A DNA stretch of 23,833 nt from an uncultured Rikenella sp. (GCF_910577125.1 NZ_CAJTMN010000029.1:1-23833), one strand, 5' to 3'. Shown: positions 14,185 to 22,315, counted from the stretch's first letter. Made by a program: numbers and translations. The notes: generated from the letters alone by a model not told the origin.

Positions 14185-14256
14185 CGCGCGCCTTTGGAAA
14201 TCTTGTCAAAACGCACGAGTGCATTTTGACGATTTCCCTCTTTAGGTGTCGGCGCG
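14185..14256. repeat. Beta palindrome, copy 3
   Basis: CGCGCGCC outer arm with a shortened right arm GGCGCG, GGAAATC / GATTTCC middle arms, and tip TCAAAACGCACgaGTGCATTTTGA as in copy 2. Confidence 0.75.
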
Positions 14257-14396
14257 GTGCCTTCGGGCACTCCGACAGGGCCGCCTCTACCCCAACCGGA
14301 CGGAACTGCCCTGCGCGGGCGGCGTCCGGGTGACCCCGGCAGGACAGAGCGATACTGCGTATCGCTTACTTATTCGCTTCGCCCTATTCTCTGGCC

Positions 14397-14468
14397 GTGC
14401 GCTGGCGGAAATCTTGTCAAAACGCCCAGGTGCATTTTGACGATTTTCCTTTTAAGGCGTGGCGCGCG
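14397..14468. repeat. Beta palindrome, copy 4
   Basis: GGAAATC / GATTTTCC arms around TCAAAACGC / GCATTTTGA. The right outer arm GGCGCGCG is intact; the left arm (GTGCGCTGG) has decayed. Confidence 0.7.
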
Positions 14469-14654
14469 GTTGGTTTGAGGGTACTGCCCTTCCGCCGGGC
14501 GCGCGGTGCCTTCGGGCACTCCGACAGAACCGCCTCTACCCTAACAGGATAGAACTGCGCTCGGGCCGCGCAGGCCCCGCGTGCCCGCGGTGGGCAAATA
14601 GGGTAGATGCTGCCTTAGGGTAGACCCTGCCAGTAAAACACCCTGTGGGTGCGT

Positions 14655-14839
14655 TTATTCCGAGAGGCAACGCAACTGAAGACCGTAGGCGCGGCTGTCC
14701 GCGCTGCTGGGAAAGAGGGTCGTCACGCTGAAACCCAAGTACACCCCATTGCTGCCGCTCACCGACGACGAGTAGCCGAACCCGTTGTTGCCGACGCCCA
14801 CCAGTCCGCCATTGGCTCTCTCGCGGTAGCCCGGGGCGG
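14655..14839 (-). pseudogene. FISUMP-like C-terminal cassette D
   Basis: This 185-bp cassette starts APGYRERANGGL and ends SRAYGLQLRCLSE. The middle (VGVGNNGFGYSSSVSGSNG, then a VYLGFSV strand) is the closest of the five to standard FISUMP sequences. The frame is open; no N-terminal part or promoter is present. It is directly preceded (plus strand) by the same 24-nt sequence that precedes cassette A (14630-14653 and 4974-4997). It ends 58 bp before the GH3 gene. Confidence 0.74.
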
Positions 14840-14897
14840 GCCCAACCCGATGAAACAGAATACGTAACTCCACATAACAAGCGAGAAAGATATCGCT

Positions 14898-16409
14898 ATG
14901 TCATTGACCAATTCGATACTTACCGCTCTCTACTCCAAACGGCTCAAAGCCATCGAAAATTTCCGACGCTTCCCGTGGGAGGTGCAGGCCGAACAGTTCC
15001 GTCTGCTGATGAGCTACGGCGCACAGACCGAATACTTCCGCCACTATGGCATGCACGCCTACGACTCCGTTGAGACCTACCAACGGCGGATACCCGTCGT
15101 GAATTACGACGATATCCAGAGTCAGATCGAACGCATGCGCGTCGGCGAAGAGAACATCCTCTGGCCCGGGAAAGTCGGCTGGTTCGCCAAATCGTCCGGC
15201 ACGACCGGCGACCGGAGCAAATACATCCCCGTCACCGACGAGGTTTTGCACCAGTGCCACTTCCGGGGCGGGCGCGATGCGATGGCCCTCTTTGCCTACT
15301 ACCACCCCCGGAGCAAGGCATTCAGCGGCAAGACCCTCACCCTCGGCGGCAGCCATCGGCTCGACCCCCTCGGCGGAGGAGTGCAGAGCGGTGACCTCTC
15401 CGCCATCCTGATCCATAATGCGCCGAAATGGGTCAACCGCCTGCGCGAACCCTCGACCCACATTGCCCTGATCCCCGATTTCGAACGCAAAGTCGACGCC
15501 ATCTGCTGGCGATGCTCCAAACAGCGCGTGACCGCTTTCGTCGGCGTGCCTTCGTGGAACCTCGTGCTCATGAACCGCATGCTCGAATACACCGGGACGG
15601 ACAACCTGCTCGAAGTGTGGCCCGACCTCTCGCTCTTCATTCACGGCGGCGTCAGCTTCACGCCCTATCGCGAGCAGTACCGGCGGCTGATACCCTCCGA
15701 CCGGATGAAATACATGGAGACCTACAACGCCTCCGAAGGCTTCTTCGCCTTGCAGGACAACCTCTCCACCCCCGACATGCTGCTGATGCTCGACTACGGC
15801 GTCTTCTACGAATTCCTGCCCGTCACCGAGCTCGACCACCCGGAAAAGGCCGTGACGCTGGCCGATGTCGAGATCGGCGTGAATTACGCCATGATCATCT
15901 CCACCTCGGGCGGCCTGTGGCGCTATATGATCGGCGACACCGTCGAATTCACCAGTCTCGCCCCCCACAAGATTCGGATTACCGGACGCACCAAAAGCTA
16001 CATCAACGCCTTCGGCGAAGAGATCGTCATCGACAACGCCGAACGCGCCATCTCGGCAGCCTGTGCCGCGACCGGCGCCCGCGTGCTCGAATACACCGCC
16101 GCCCCGGTCTTTATGCAGGGACGGGCCAAGGGAGCGCACCAGTGGTTTATCGAGTTTTCCGCCCCGCCGTCGGACATCATGCTCTTTGCCGAGACCCTCG
16201 ACCGGACGTTGCAGGAGGTCAACTCCGACTACGCCGCCAAACGGTTCAAAAACACCACCCTCATGCCGCCCCGGCTTGTCGTGGCGCGGAAAGGAGCCTT
16301 CTACCGCTGGATGGACGAACGCAAGAAACTCGGCGGACAGAACAAAGTGCCCCGGCTGGCCAACGACCGGAAATATATGGAACAATTGTTGAAAATCAAC
16401 TCCTTGTAG
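14898..16409 (+). CDS. GH3 family adenylating enzyme (GH3 auxin-responsive promoter family)
   Basis: This is a 503-aa cytosolic protein of the GH3/JAR1 branch of the ANL adenylate-forming superfamily. In plants these enzymes join acyl acids such as jasmonate or auxin to amino acids through an acyl-AMP; the bacterial substrate is unknown. ATP-binding motif A3 is SSGTTGDRSKYIP (about 99-111). YNASEGFFALQ is motif A5, GDTVEFTS and RITGRTKSYINAFGEE are the hinge region, and the C-terminal lid carries KLGGQNKVPRL. The sequence is full length. No TAnnTTTG promoter is visible; the upstream 58 bp separate it from cassette D. The Ca2+ ATPase gene begins 18 nt after its stop, so the two are probably co-transcribed. 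Confidence 0.92.
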   Translation: MSLTNSILTALYSKRLKAIENFRRFPWEVQAEQFRLLMSYGAQTEYFRHYGMHAYDSVETYQRRIPVVNYDDIQSQIERMRVGEENILWPGKVGWFAKSSGTTGDRSKYIPVTDEVLHQCHFRGGRDAMALFAYYHPRSKAFSGKTLTLGGSHRLDPLGGGVQSGDLSAILIHNAPKWVNRLREPSTHIALIPDFERKVDAICWRCSKQRVTAFVGVPSWNLVLMNRMLEYTGTDNLLEVWPDLSLFIHGGVSFTPYREQYRRLIPSDRMKYMETYNASEGFFALQDNLSTPDMLLMLDYGVFYEFLPVTELDHPEKAVTLADVEIGVNYAMIISTSGGLWRYMIGDTVEFTSLAPHKIRITGRTKSYINAFGEEIVIDNAERAISAACAATGARVLEYTAAPVFMQGRAKGAHQWFIEFSAPPSDIMLFAETLDRTLQEVNSDYAAKRFKNTTLMPPRLVVARKGAFYRWMDERKKLGGQNKVPRLANDRKYMEQLLKINSL

Positions 16410-16427
16410 AACTATCCGTTTATACGC

Positions 16428-19292
16428 ATGACACACCTGGGATTGAGTGCTCGCGAAGTCGAAGCGAGCCGGGCCGAACACGGCGAGAACGTGCTGACCC
16501 CACCGCCGCGGACGCCGTTGTGGAAACTGTTTTTGGGTAAATTTTCCGACCCCGTTATCCGGATTCTGCTGATCGCTGCCTTTCTGTCGCTCGGCATTTC
16601 GTTCGTCCACGGCGAGTATTATGAAACCGTCGGGATATTCTGTGCCATTTTTCTGGCCACCGGCGTTTCCTTCTGGTTCGAAGTCGATGCTGCCCGCAAG
16701 TTCGACCTCCTCAACCAGGTGAACGACGACACCCCCGTGCGGGTGATCCGAGACGGACAGGTGCGCGAAGTGGGGAAACGGGAGATCGTGGTCGGCGATA
16801 TCATCCTGCTCGAGACCGGCGACGAAGTGCCGGCCGATGCGGAGCTGCTCGAAGCCATGGCCCTGCAGGTCGACGAATCCAACCTGACCGGCGAGCCTTC
16901 CGCCTTCAAGACCATCCATCCCGAAGAATTCAGGTCCGACGCCACCTATCCCGGGAATCTGGTGTTGCGCGGGACGAGCGTCATCGAGGGGCACGGCGTC
17001 GCCCGGGTGATTCGAGTGGGAGATGCCACCGAGTTCGGGCGCGTGGCGACGCAGGCCACGGTGCAGGCCGAGGAGAATACCCCCCTCAACCGCCAGCTCG
17101 AACGGCTGGCCAAGCTGATCGGCGTGGTGGGCTTCGGACTGGCCGTTTTCACCTTTGCGGCCCTTTTCCTGAAAGACGTTTTCGACGGCCACGACCGTTT
17201 TACGTGGGGGCAGCTGGGACTGCTGGGGGCGGTTTTTGCCGGGCTCGCGGTGGCTTCGGTCAAGATGTGGCTGCCGCTGGTTTACGACGCTTTCGATTTG
17301 GCCGGCCGGCCGCGGCGGATGCCGGCGGGGATTGCACGGCGGGGCTGGTTTTTCTGGCTGCTGTGCGGGTTGTTGGTCTGTGCCGGGATTGCTTCGCTGG
17401 GGCTCTTTTTCGGAGTCGATCCGCTGTCGGCTCAGGCCTGGATCGGGCTCGACGCGGCGGGACGGATACTGAACTACTTCATGGTGGCGGTGACCCTGAT
17501 TGTCGTGGCCGTGCCCGAAGGGTTGCCGATGGCGGTGACGCTGGCGCTGGCGCTTTCGATCCGAAAGATGCTGAAATCCAATAATCTGGTGCGTAAGATG
17601 CACGCTTGCGAGACGATGGGGGCCACGACGGTGATCTGTACCGACAAGACGGGGACATTGACTGCCAACCGGATGAGCGTCGAGGAGGCCCGGTTCGACT
17701 TTGGTGTTCCGGAACGGGTTGTGTATGAAGGGATTGCGGTCAATACGACGGCGGAGCTGAACTGCGACGACCCGAGCCGGCCGAAAGCCCTCGGGAATCC
17801 GACCGAGGGGGCGTTGCTGCTCTGGCTCGATGCCGCCGGAGAGGCCTATGCCGGGTGGCGCGAACGGGCCGAAGTCATCGCCCGACTGCCGTTCTCGACC
17901 CGGAACAAATACATGGCGACGATCGTTCGGTCGGGTGCGCTCGACGGGCAGACCGTCCTATATGTCAAGGGGGCTCCGGAGATCGTCCTGGGGTATTGCG
18001 TCGGCCTGTCGGATGCGCAGCGGACGGAGGTGGAGGCTCAGCTGGCCGGATTCCAGCAGCAGGCGATGCGGACGCTGGGATTTGCTTATCGGATTTTGCC
18101 GTCGGGGGACGATGCGGCGGGGTATGCCCATGCCGACGCCGAGGCGCTCAAGGCTTTGGTGGCCGAGGGGGGGCTGACGTTTGCGGGCTATACGGCCATT
18201 ATGGATCCCGTGCGGGAGGATGTCCCGGCGGCGGTGGCCGAGTGTATGGGGGCGGGGATTGCCGTCAAGATCGTGACGGGCGATACGCCGGGGACGGCTC
18301 GCGAGATCGGTCGCCGGATCGGTCTGTGGGATCCGGCATCGGACGGCCCGCGGAACGAGATTACGGGCGTCGAGTGGGAGGCGCTTTCGGATGACGAGGC
18401 ACTGGAGCGGGCGGCGGAGATCAAGATCATGTCGCGCGCCCGGCCGATGGACAAACAACGCCTCGTGCAGCTGTTGCAGCGCCGGGGCGAGGTGGTGGCG
18501 GTGACGGGCGACGGGACGAACGACGCTCCGGCACTGAACTTCGCCAACGTGGGGCTGTCGATGGGGAGCGGCACGTCGGTGGCGCGCGAGGCGAGCGACA
18601 TCACGCTGCTGGATGACTCGTTCGCCAGCATCGCCACGGCGGTGATGTGGGGGCGGTCGGTCTATCGGAATATCCAGCGGTTCGTCCTGTTCCAGCTGAC
18701 CATCAATGTGGCGGCGCTGACGATCGTTTTTCTGGGGTCGTTGCTGGGGTTCGCCCTGCCGCTGACGGTGACCCAGATGCTGTGGGTGAACCTGATTATG
18801 GACACCTTTGCGGCGGGAGCCTTGGCGTCGTTGCCTCCGGATCGGCGCGAGATGGCGCATCGGCCGCGGCGCACGACCGATTTTATCATCACGTCTGTCA
18901 TGCGCCGGTCGATCCTCTGGACGGGCTTCGGCTTTGTGGCGGTTTTGCTGGGTTTGCTGGCTTGGTTCGGGAACACCGGCGGAGGGGTGACGGCGTATGA
19001 ATTGTCGCACTTTTTCACGGTGTTCGTGCTGTTGCAGTTCTGGAACATGTTCAATGCGAAGGCCTATGCGAGCGGTCGTTCGGCTTTTCACGGATTGTTG
19101 CACGACACGGGCTTTTTAGTGGTGGCGGCTTTGATCGTGATCGGTCAGGTGCTGATCGTCTCGTTCGGTGGCGAGGTGTTCCGGGTGGTTCCGTTGTCGT
19201 TGAGGGACTGGGCGATCGTGATCGGAGCGACATCGGCGGTGCTGTGGATCGGCGAAATATTCCGTCTGATTCGCTCGCGGCGACAGGCGTAG
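16428..19292 (+). CDS. Calcium-translocating P-type ATPase (PMCA-like, P2B type)
   Basis: This 954-aa membrane pump is predicted to export Ca2+ using ATP. The actuator motif is TGE at 154-156 (ESNLTGEPSA). VAVPEGLPM in M4 holds the ion-site PEGL. The phosphorylation motif is CTDKTGTLT with D406. Also seen are KGAPE in the nucleotide-binding domain, the hinge TGDGTNDAP, and a C-terminal block of hydrophobic segments ending RLIRSRRQA. The stretch between LERLAKLIGV (about residue 226) and the PEGL helix (about 362) is about 130 residues. It contains extra hydrophobic segments and a basic loop (RPRRMPAGIARRGW), longer than in SERCA-like pumps. Bacteroidota relatives annotated as PMCA-type share the motif MHACETMGATTVICTDKTGTLT. 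It lies 18 nt after the GH3 gene. Confidence 0.92.
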   Translation: MTHLGLSAREVEASRAEHGENVLTPPPRTPLWKLFLGKFSDPVIRILLIAAFLSLGISFVHGEYYETVGIFCAIFLATGVSFWFEVDAARKFDLLNQVNDDTPVRVIRDGQVREVGKREIVVGDIILLETGDEVPADAELLEAMALQVDESNLTGEPSAFKTIHPEEFRSDATYPGNLVLRGTSVIEGHGVARVIRVGDATEFGRVATQATVQAEENTPLNRQLERLAKLIGVVGFGLAVFTFAALFLKDVFDGHDRFTWGQLGLLGAVFAGLAVASVKMWLPLVYDAFDLAGRPRRMPAGIARRGWFFWLLCGLLVCAGIASLGLFFGVDPLSAQAWIGLDAAGRILNYFMVAVTLIVVAVPEGLPMAVTLALALSIRKMLKSNNLVRKMHACETMGATTVICTDKTGTLTANRMSVEEARFDFGVPERVVYEGIAVNTTAELNCDDPSRPKALGNPTEGALLLWLDAAGEAYAGWRERAEVIARLPFSTRNKYMATIVRSGALDGQTVLYVKGAPEIVLGYCVGLSDAQRTEVEAQLAGFQQQAMRTLGFAYRILPSGDDAAGYAHADAEALKALVAEGGLTFAGYTAIMDPVREDVPAAVAECMGAGIAVKIVTGDTPGTAREIGRRIGLWDPASDGPRNEITGVEWEALSDDEALERAAEIKIMSRARPMDKQRLVQLLQRRGEVVAVTGDGTNDAPALNFANVGLSMGSGTSVAREASDITLLDDSFASIATAVMWGRSVYRNIQRFVLFQLTINVAALTIVFLGSLLGFALPLTVTQMLWVNLIMDTFAAGALASLPPDRREMAHRPRRTTDFIITSVMRRSILWTGFGFVAVLLGLLAWFGNTGGGVTAYELSHFFTVFVLLQFWNMFNAKAYASGRSAFHGLLHDTGFLVVAALIVIGQVLIVSFGGEVFRVVPLSLRDWAIVIGATSAVLWIGEIFRLIRSRRQA

Positions 19293-19350
19293 GGGTAGTT
19301 TAGATGGGATAAAACTTGCCGCGAGCGGTCAAAGAGTGGGGTAGAGGCTG

Positions 19351-19412
19351 CCTTAGCGATGCGCAAGCATCGCCCGTCCACGGGACGTGGGGCCCGCCCG
19401 GCCCGAGGGCAG
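19351..19412. repeat. G+C block, copy 3
   Basis: Reverse complement of copy 1: hairpin GCGATGC-gcaa-GCATCGC, then CCGTCCACGGGACGTGGGGC and the CGGCCCGAGGGCA end. Confidence 0.7.
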
Positions 19413-19424
19413 TCGAAGCTCGAC

Positions 19425-19499
19425 CGCGCGCCGACGCCTAAAGAGGGAAATCGTCAAAATGTGCCGGCACATTTTGATTGGATTTCCCAAAGGCGCGCG
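19425..19499. repeat. Beta palindrome, copy 5
   Basis: CGCGCGCC / GGCGCGCG, GGGAAATC / GGATTTCCC, and a perfect tip TCAAAATGTGC / GCACATTTTGA. Compared with copies 2 and 3, the tip restores full pairing. Confidence 0.8.
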
Positions 19500-19533
19500 A
19501 ACAGGGAATGATGTGAAGAGTTGGGCCGAGGCT

Positions 19534-19588
19534 GCCGCAGCGATGCGCAAGCATCGCTCGTCCACGGGACGTGGGGCCCGCCCGGCCG
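19534..19588. repeat. G+C block, copy 4
   Basis: Same orientation and hairpin tip as copy 3. The upstream sequence (GATGTGAAGAGTTGGGCCGA) matches that before copy 5 at 23311-23330 with one change. Confidence 0.7.
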
Positions 19589-19638
19589 ACGCGTTCGCGT
19601 CATGGCGGCCGGCCGTTGTTATTCAGGCAATGAATATT

Positions 19639-19712
19639 CGCGCGCCACGCTTTAAGAGGAATTTCATTCGTTTTGCGGAGAGCAAAATCGAGATGAAATT
19701 CCCGCGGGCGAC
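19639..19712. repeat. Alpha palindrome, copy 3, with mismatched outer arms
   Basis: GGAATTTC / GAAATTCC and CGTTTTGC-ggaga-GCAAAATCG mark it as alpha. Its left outer arm is CGCGCGCC (beta/delta type), while the right arm is GCGGGCGAC (alpha type), so the outer arms no longer pair. The middle arm shows a compensated GGG/CCC to GGA/TCC change. Confidence 0.72.
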
Positions 19713-19726
19713 TATCCGGAATATCC

Positions 19727-19799
19727 CGCGCGCCACGCCTAAGGAGGCGATTCCACTGTTTCGGCGATGAGCCGAAACAGAATGAATCGCCCGGCGCGC
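19727..19799. repeat. Delta palindrome, copy 2
   Basis: CGCGCGCC / GGCGCGC outer arms, GGCGATTC / GAATCGCC, inner TGTTTCGGC-gatga-GCCGAAACA. It is the partner of the copy at 13550-13625. Confidence 0.78.
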
Positions 19800-19812
19800 A
19801 AAAAACGTGCAA

Positions 19813-20031
19813 GGCGGCGGAGCGATAGCGGAGCCGCAGTGAGGCAGACACGGGGCCGAGAATTGGGCTGAATAGTTACGGCCCGCAGGGCCGTGCAGTC
19901 CGACGCCATCCCACGCGGCGGGCTGCAACTCGACGGAGCTCGTTGCGCCCTTCGCTGGCGCCGAACTGCAATGGATTTTTCGGTCCGCGCGACCCTTGCG
20001 GGTCGCAGAGTTTCGGCTTTGGGGTTGTGTC
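19813..20031. repeat. Core repeat with long trailer, copy 3
   Basis: The 36-nt core (19815-19850) is followed by about 180 bp that match 23632-23833 closely, including GGGCTGAATAGTTACGGCCC and CTGCAACTCGACGGAGCTCG. Towards the right end the hairpin GACCC-ttgc-GGGTC occupies the place of GGCTttt-cGAGCC in copy 4. A beta palindrome follows immediately. Confidence 0.8.
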
Positions 20032-20105
20032 CGCGCGCCTTGGGAAATCTTGTCAAAACGCGCAAGCGAGTTTTGACGATTTCCCTCTTTAGGCGTCGGC
20101 GCGCG
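20032..20105. repeat. Beta palindrome, copy 6
   Basis: CGCGCGCC / GGCGCGCG, GGGAAATC / GATTTCCC, tip TCAAAACgCGCaaGCGaGTTTTGA with one mismatch. Confidence 0.8.
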
Positions 20106-20212
20106 GTCGAGCTCTGAACCGGATAGAACTGGCCTCGGGCCGGCCGGGCCCCGCGTGCCCGCGGTGGGCAAATAGGGTAGAGGCTGGCAATTGTGAGTGT
20201 GACACGCCCCGT

Positions 20213-20409
20213 TTATTCCGAGAGGCAACGCAACTGAAGACCGAAACCGCGACTGTCCAGCGTAGCCGGATTGAGCCTTTGTACTCCGAAATTCATAGTT
20301 ATGCAACAGTCATAGTCTTTACGGGGAGAGGTAGCGGAGGAAAACCCGAAACCTCCGTCGCCGACATTCCAAGTTTTACCGTCTCCGTAACCGCGGAAGC
20401 CCGGGGCGG
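20213..20409 (-). pseudogene. FISUMP-like C-terminal cassette E
   Basis: This 197-bp cassette starts APGFRGYGDG and ends SRGFGLQLRCLSE. The middle has VGDGGFGFSSATS and MNFGVQRLNPAT, with four extra codons as in cassette A. Its plus-strand right border is GGAAGCCCGGGGCGG, one base different from the others. The open frame continues upstream on the minus strand to about 20500, but that part has no similarity I recognise. It is the most diverged of the five in the constant 3' portion (GACCGAAACCGCGA). Confidence 0.7.
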
Positions 20410-20551
20410 AGCGCTCGGCACATGAAAAAGAGCCGTCTGCCACAGTCCCGCAATAAAAAATTTCGCCCGCTCCCGACAAATCGCCTCCCGGACATACCAT
20501 TTCGCCCGCCCGCTACGTTTTTACTCCGACCTGTTTTGTCTGAAAACTGAT

Positions 20552-20580
20552 TTTGTCCGAAATACTTTTCGATACATTTG
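20552..20580 (+). promoter_or_regulatory. Promoter of the htrA/deg gene
   Basis: TTTG (20552-20555), 17 nt, then TACATTTG (20573-20580), a full TAnnTTTG match. The predicted start is near 20587, leaving a 5' leader of about 40 nt. Confidence 0.68.
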
Positions 20581-20626
20581 CCTATGGAATAACGCTCCTC
20601 CACAGTTAATCCGAAGAATTGATACG

Positions 20627-22138
20627 ATGAAAAAACGATGGATGATTCTGAGCCTGACCCTCTCCGTAGCCGCAGGCTCGCTGGCCGCTTACACCGTAAG
20701 CCGGCTGACCGTGCCGCACGCTGCCGATCGTGCCGCTACCGTGACCTATGAAGGCGAGGGAGCCCGGGCCCATTTCGCTTCCACTCCTGTCGAAACTTCG
20801 ACGCAGGGTATTCTGCCCGACTTCACCACCGCAGCCGAACAGGGTGTCGAAGCCGTGGTCAATATCGAAAACCGCCAGAAACTGAAAGTGCAACGCCTCT
20901 CCAGCCCGTTCGGAGGCGGCGGTTTCGACCCCTTCGAATTCTTTTTTGGCCCCCAAGGCGGACAGCAGCAGAGCCAGCCCGAAGAGCAGGAGCGGCGTTC
21001 GGGCGGTTCCGGCGTGATTATCTCGCCCGACGGGTATATCGTCTCCAACAACCACGTCGTCGAGGGAGCCAGCGAACTGATCGTCACCCTCCACGACGGG
21101 ACCACCCATAAGGCTACGCTGGTCGGGAGCGACCCGTCGACCGACATCGCCCTGCTGAAGATCGACGCCACCGGGCTGAAAACCATCTCTTTCGGCGACT
21201 CCGAAGCCCTGCGGCTCGGCGAGTGGGTGCTCGCTATCGGGAACCCCTTCGGACTCACCTCGACCGTCACTGCCGGGATTGTCAGCGCCAAAGGGCGCAG
21301 CCTCGGCGTGATCCCTTCCCAGATGGGAGTCGAATCCTTTATCCAGACCGACGCCGCCGTCAATCCCGGCAACAGCGGCGGAGCGCTGATTACCACCGAA
21401 GGGAAGCTCATCGGCATCAATACCGTTATCAAATCGCCCACCGGAGCCTATGCCGGCTACTCGTTTGCGATTCCCTCCTCCATCGTGCGCAAAGTGGTGA
21501 CCGACCTGCGCGAATACGGCGTCGTGCAGCGCGCCATGCTCGGCATCTCGTTCCAGGCCGCGACCCCCGAATGGGTCGAACGCTTCGGCAAAGAGAAAGG
21601 AATTGACGAACCGGGCGGGATTTATATCGCCGAGATCGTGGCCGACGGCGCTGCCGAAGCAGCCGGGATCAAGGCAGGCGACGTGATGACCCACATCGAC
21701 GGCCGGCCGATGAACACCACCGCCGACGTGCAGGAGACCATCGCGAAGCTGCGGCCCAACGACAAGATTCGCGTGACGATCCGTCGCAACGGCGCGACCA
21801 AAGCGTACGACGTGGTGCTGCGCAACCGGGCCGGCAAGACCGAACTCGTCCGGAAAGACGACACCAACCTGCTCGAAGAGCTCGGAGCCACCTTCCGCGA
21901 AGTGACCGACAAACAGAAAAAAGAGCTCAACATTCGCGGCGGGATCCAGGTCGTCGAGCTCAAGGAGGGCGGCCTGCTCGCGAAATCCCGCGTGCGGCGC
22001 GGTTTCATCATCACCGCCATCAACGACCGGGCGATTACCGAAGTCAGCGACCTGAACCGCATCACCGACAAAGTGCAGTCCATCGACGGCATCTATCCCG
22101 ACGGCCGCATGGTCAGCTATCAGGCCTTGGGACAGTGA
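20627..22138 (+). CDS. HtrA/Deg family periplasmic serine protease
   Basis: This 503-aa protein has an N-terminal signal or anchor segment (MILSLTLSVAAGSLAAYTV), so it acts in the periplasm in envelope protein quality control. The trypsin-like triad is visible: H143 in SNNHVVEG, D173 in STDIALLKID, and S250 in NPGNSGGAL. A Q- and E-rich linker (110-123, GGQQQSQPEEQE) lies in the LA-loop position between the first strands. Two PDZ domains follow (about 300-395 and 405-500). The layout matches DegP/DegQ (DO family). A TAnnTTTG promoter precedes it and a G+C-rich inverted repeat follows. It could be labelled degP or degQ; the sequence alone does not decide. Confidence 0.95.
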   Translation: MKKRWMILSLTLSVAAGSLAAYTVSRLTVPHAADRAATVTYEGEGARAHFASTPVETSTQGILPDFTTAAEQGVEAVVNIENRQKLKVQRLSSPFGGGGFDPFEFFFGPQGGQQQSQPEEQERRSGGSGVIISPDGYIVSNNHVVEGASELIVTLHDGTTHKATLVGSDPSTDIALLKIDATGLKTISFGDSEALRLGEWVLAIGNPFGLTSTVTAGIVSAKGRSLGVIPSQMGVESFIQTDAAVNPGNSGGALITTEGKLIGINTVIKSPTGAYAGYSFAIPSSIVRKVVTDLREYGVVQRAMLGISFQAATPEWVERFGKEKGIDEPGGIYIAEIVADGAAEAAGIKAGDVMTHIDGRPMNTTADVQETIAKLRPNDKIRVTIRRNGATKAYDVVLRNRAGKTELVRKDDTNLLEELGATFREVTDKQKKELNIRGGIQVVELKEGGLLAKSRVRRGFIITAINDRAITEVSDLNRITDKVQSIDGIYPDGRMVSYQALGQ

Positions 22139-22173
22139 TCCCGGGCCGGTACGCACAACGGTCTTAACGATTG

Positions 22174-22226
22174 AACCGGCCGGCGGAACTTCCGCGATCC
22201 GAACGGATTTTCCGCTCCGGCCGGTT
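22174..22226. terminator. Possible terminator or stem after htrA
   Basis: AACCGGCCGG (22174-22183) pairs perfectly with CCGGCCGGTT (22217-22226) around a 33-nt loop that contains GCGGAAcTTCCGC. Only AAATTTTG follows, so the T-tract is poor. It may instead be part of the rpoD leader or a control site. Confidence 0.35.
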
Positions 22227-22315
22227 AAATTTTGCGAAGGGCGAAACAAAAAAACAGTTCCAACGTATAACATAGCGTTCACCCTTCCGAAATTTCATAC
22301 ACAAGTCATATTTCC

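Larger units (their letters stand above)
13417..14897. repeat. Repeat island III (no complete gene)
   Basis: This is a 1.48-kb gap. From left to right it holds a TC-loop hairpin with 5' module (13457-13523), delta palindrome (13550-13625), alpha (13648-13726), core repeat (13777-13813), the 137-bp repeat (13988-14123), beta (14185-14256), beta (14397-14468), a diverged G+C block (about 14555-14615), the ACACCCTGTGGGTGCG element (14630-14653), and FISUMP cassette D (14655-14839). The last 58 bp before the GH3 gene contain no TAnnTTTG box. Confidence 0.8.
19293..20551. repeat. Repeat island IV (no complete gene)
   Basis: The order is: G+C block (19351-19412), beta (19425-19499), G+C block (19534-19588), alpha with hybrid arms (19639-19712), delta (19727-19799), long core repeat (19813-20031), beta (20032-20105), a diverged G+C block (about 20130-20185), and FISUMP cassette E (20213-20409). 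Positions 20410-20551 lead to the htrA promoter and show no repeat that I recognise. No terminator is evident after the ATPase gene. Confidence 0.8.

Noticed and set aside
13417..14897. Insertion sequence or transposase remnant
   Set aside because: No transposase-like frame, no terminal inverted repeats enclosing a gene and no target duplication could be recognised in any island.
14901..17603. 900-aa open frame on the minus strand opposite the GH3 and ATPase genes
   Set aside because: It is a shadow of G+C-rich coding sequence: rich in His, Gln and Arg, no recognisable domain, and covered by two well-supported genes on the plus strand.
20606..22282. 558-aa open frame on the minus strand opposite htrA
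   Set aside because: It has the mirror composition of the protease gene and no independent motif, promoter or start context.
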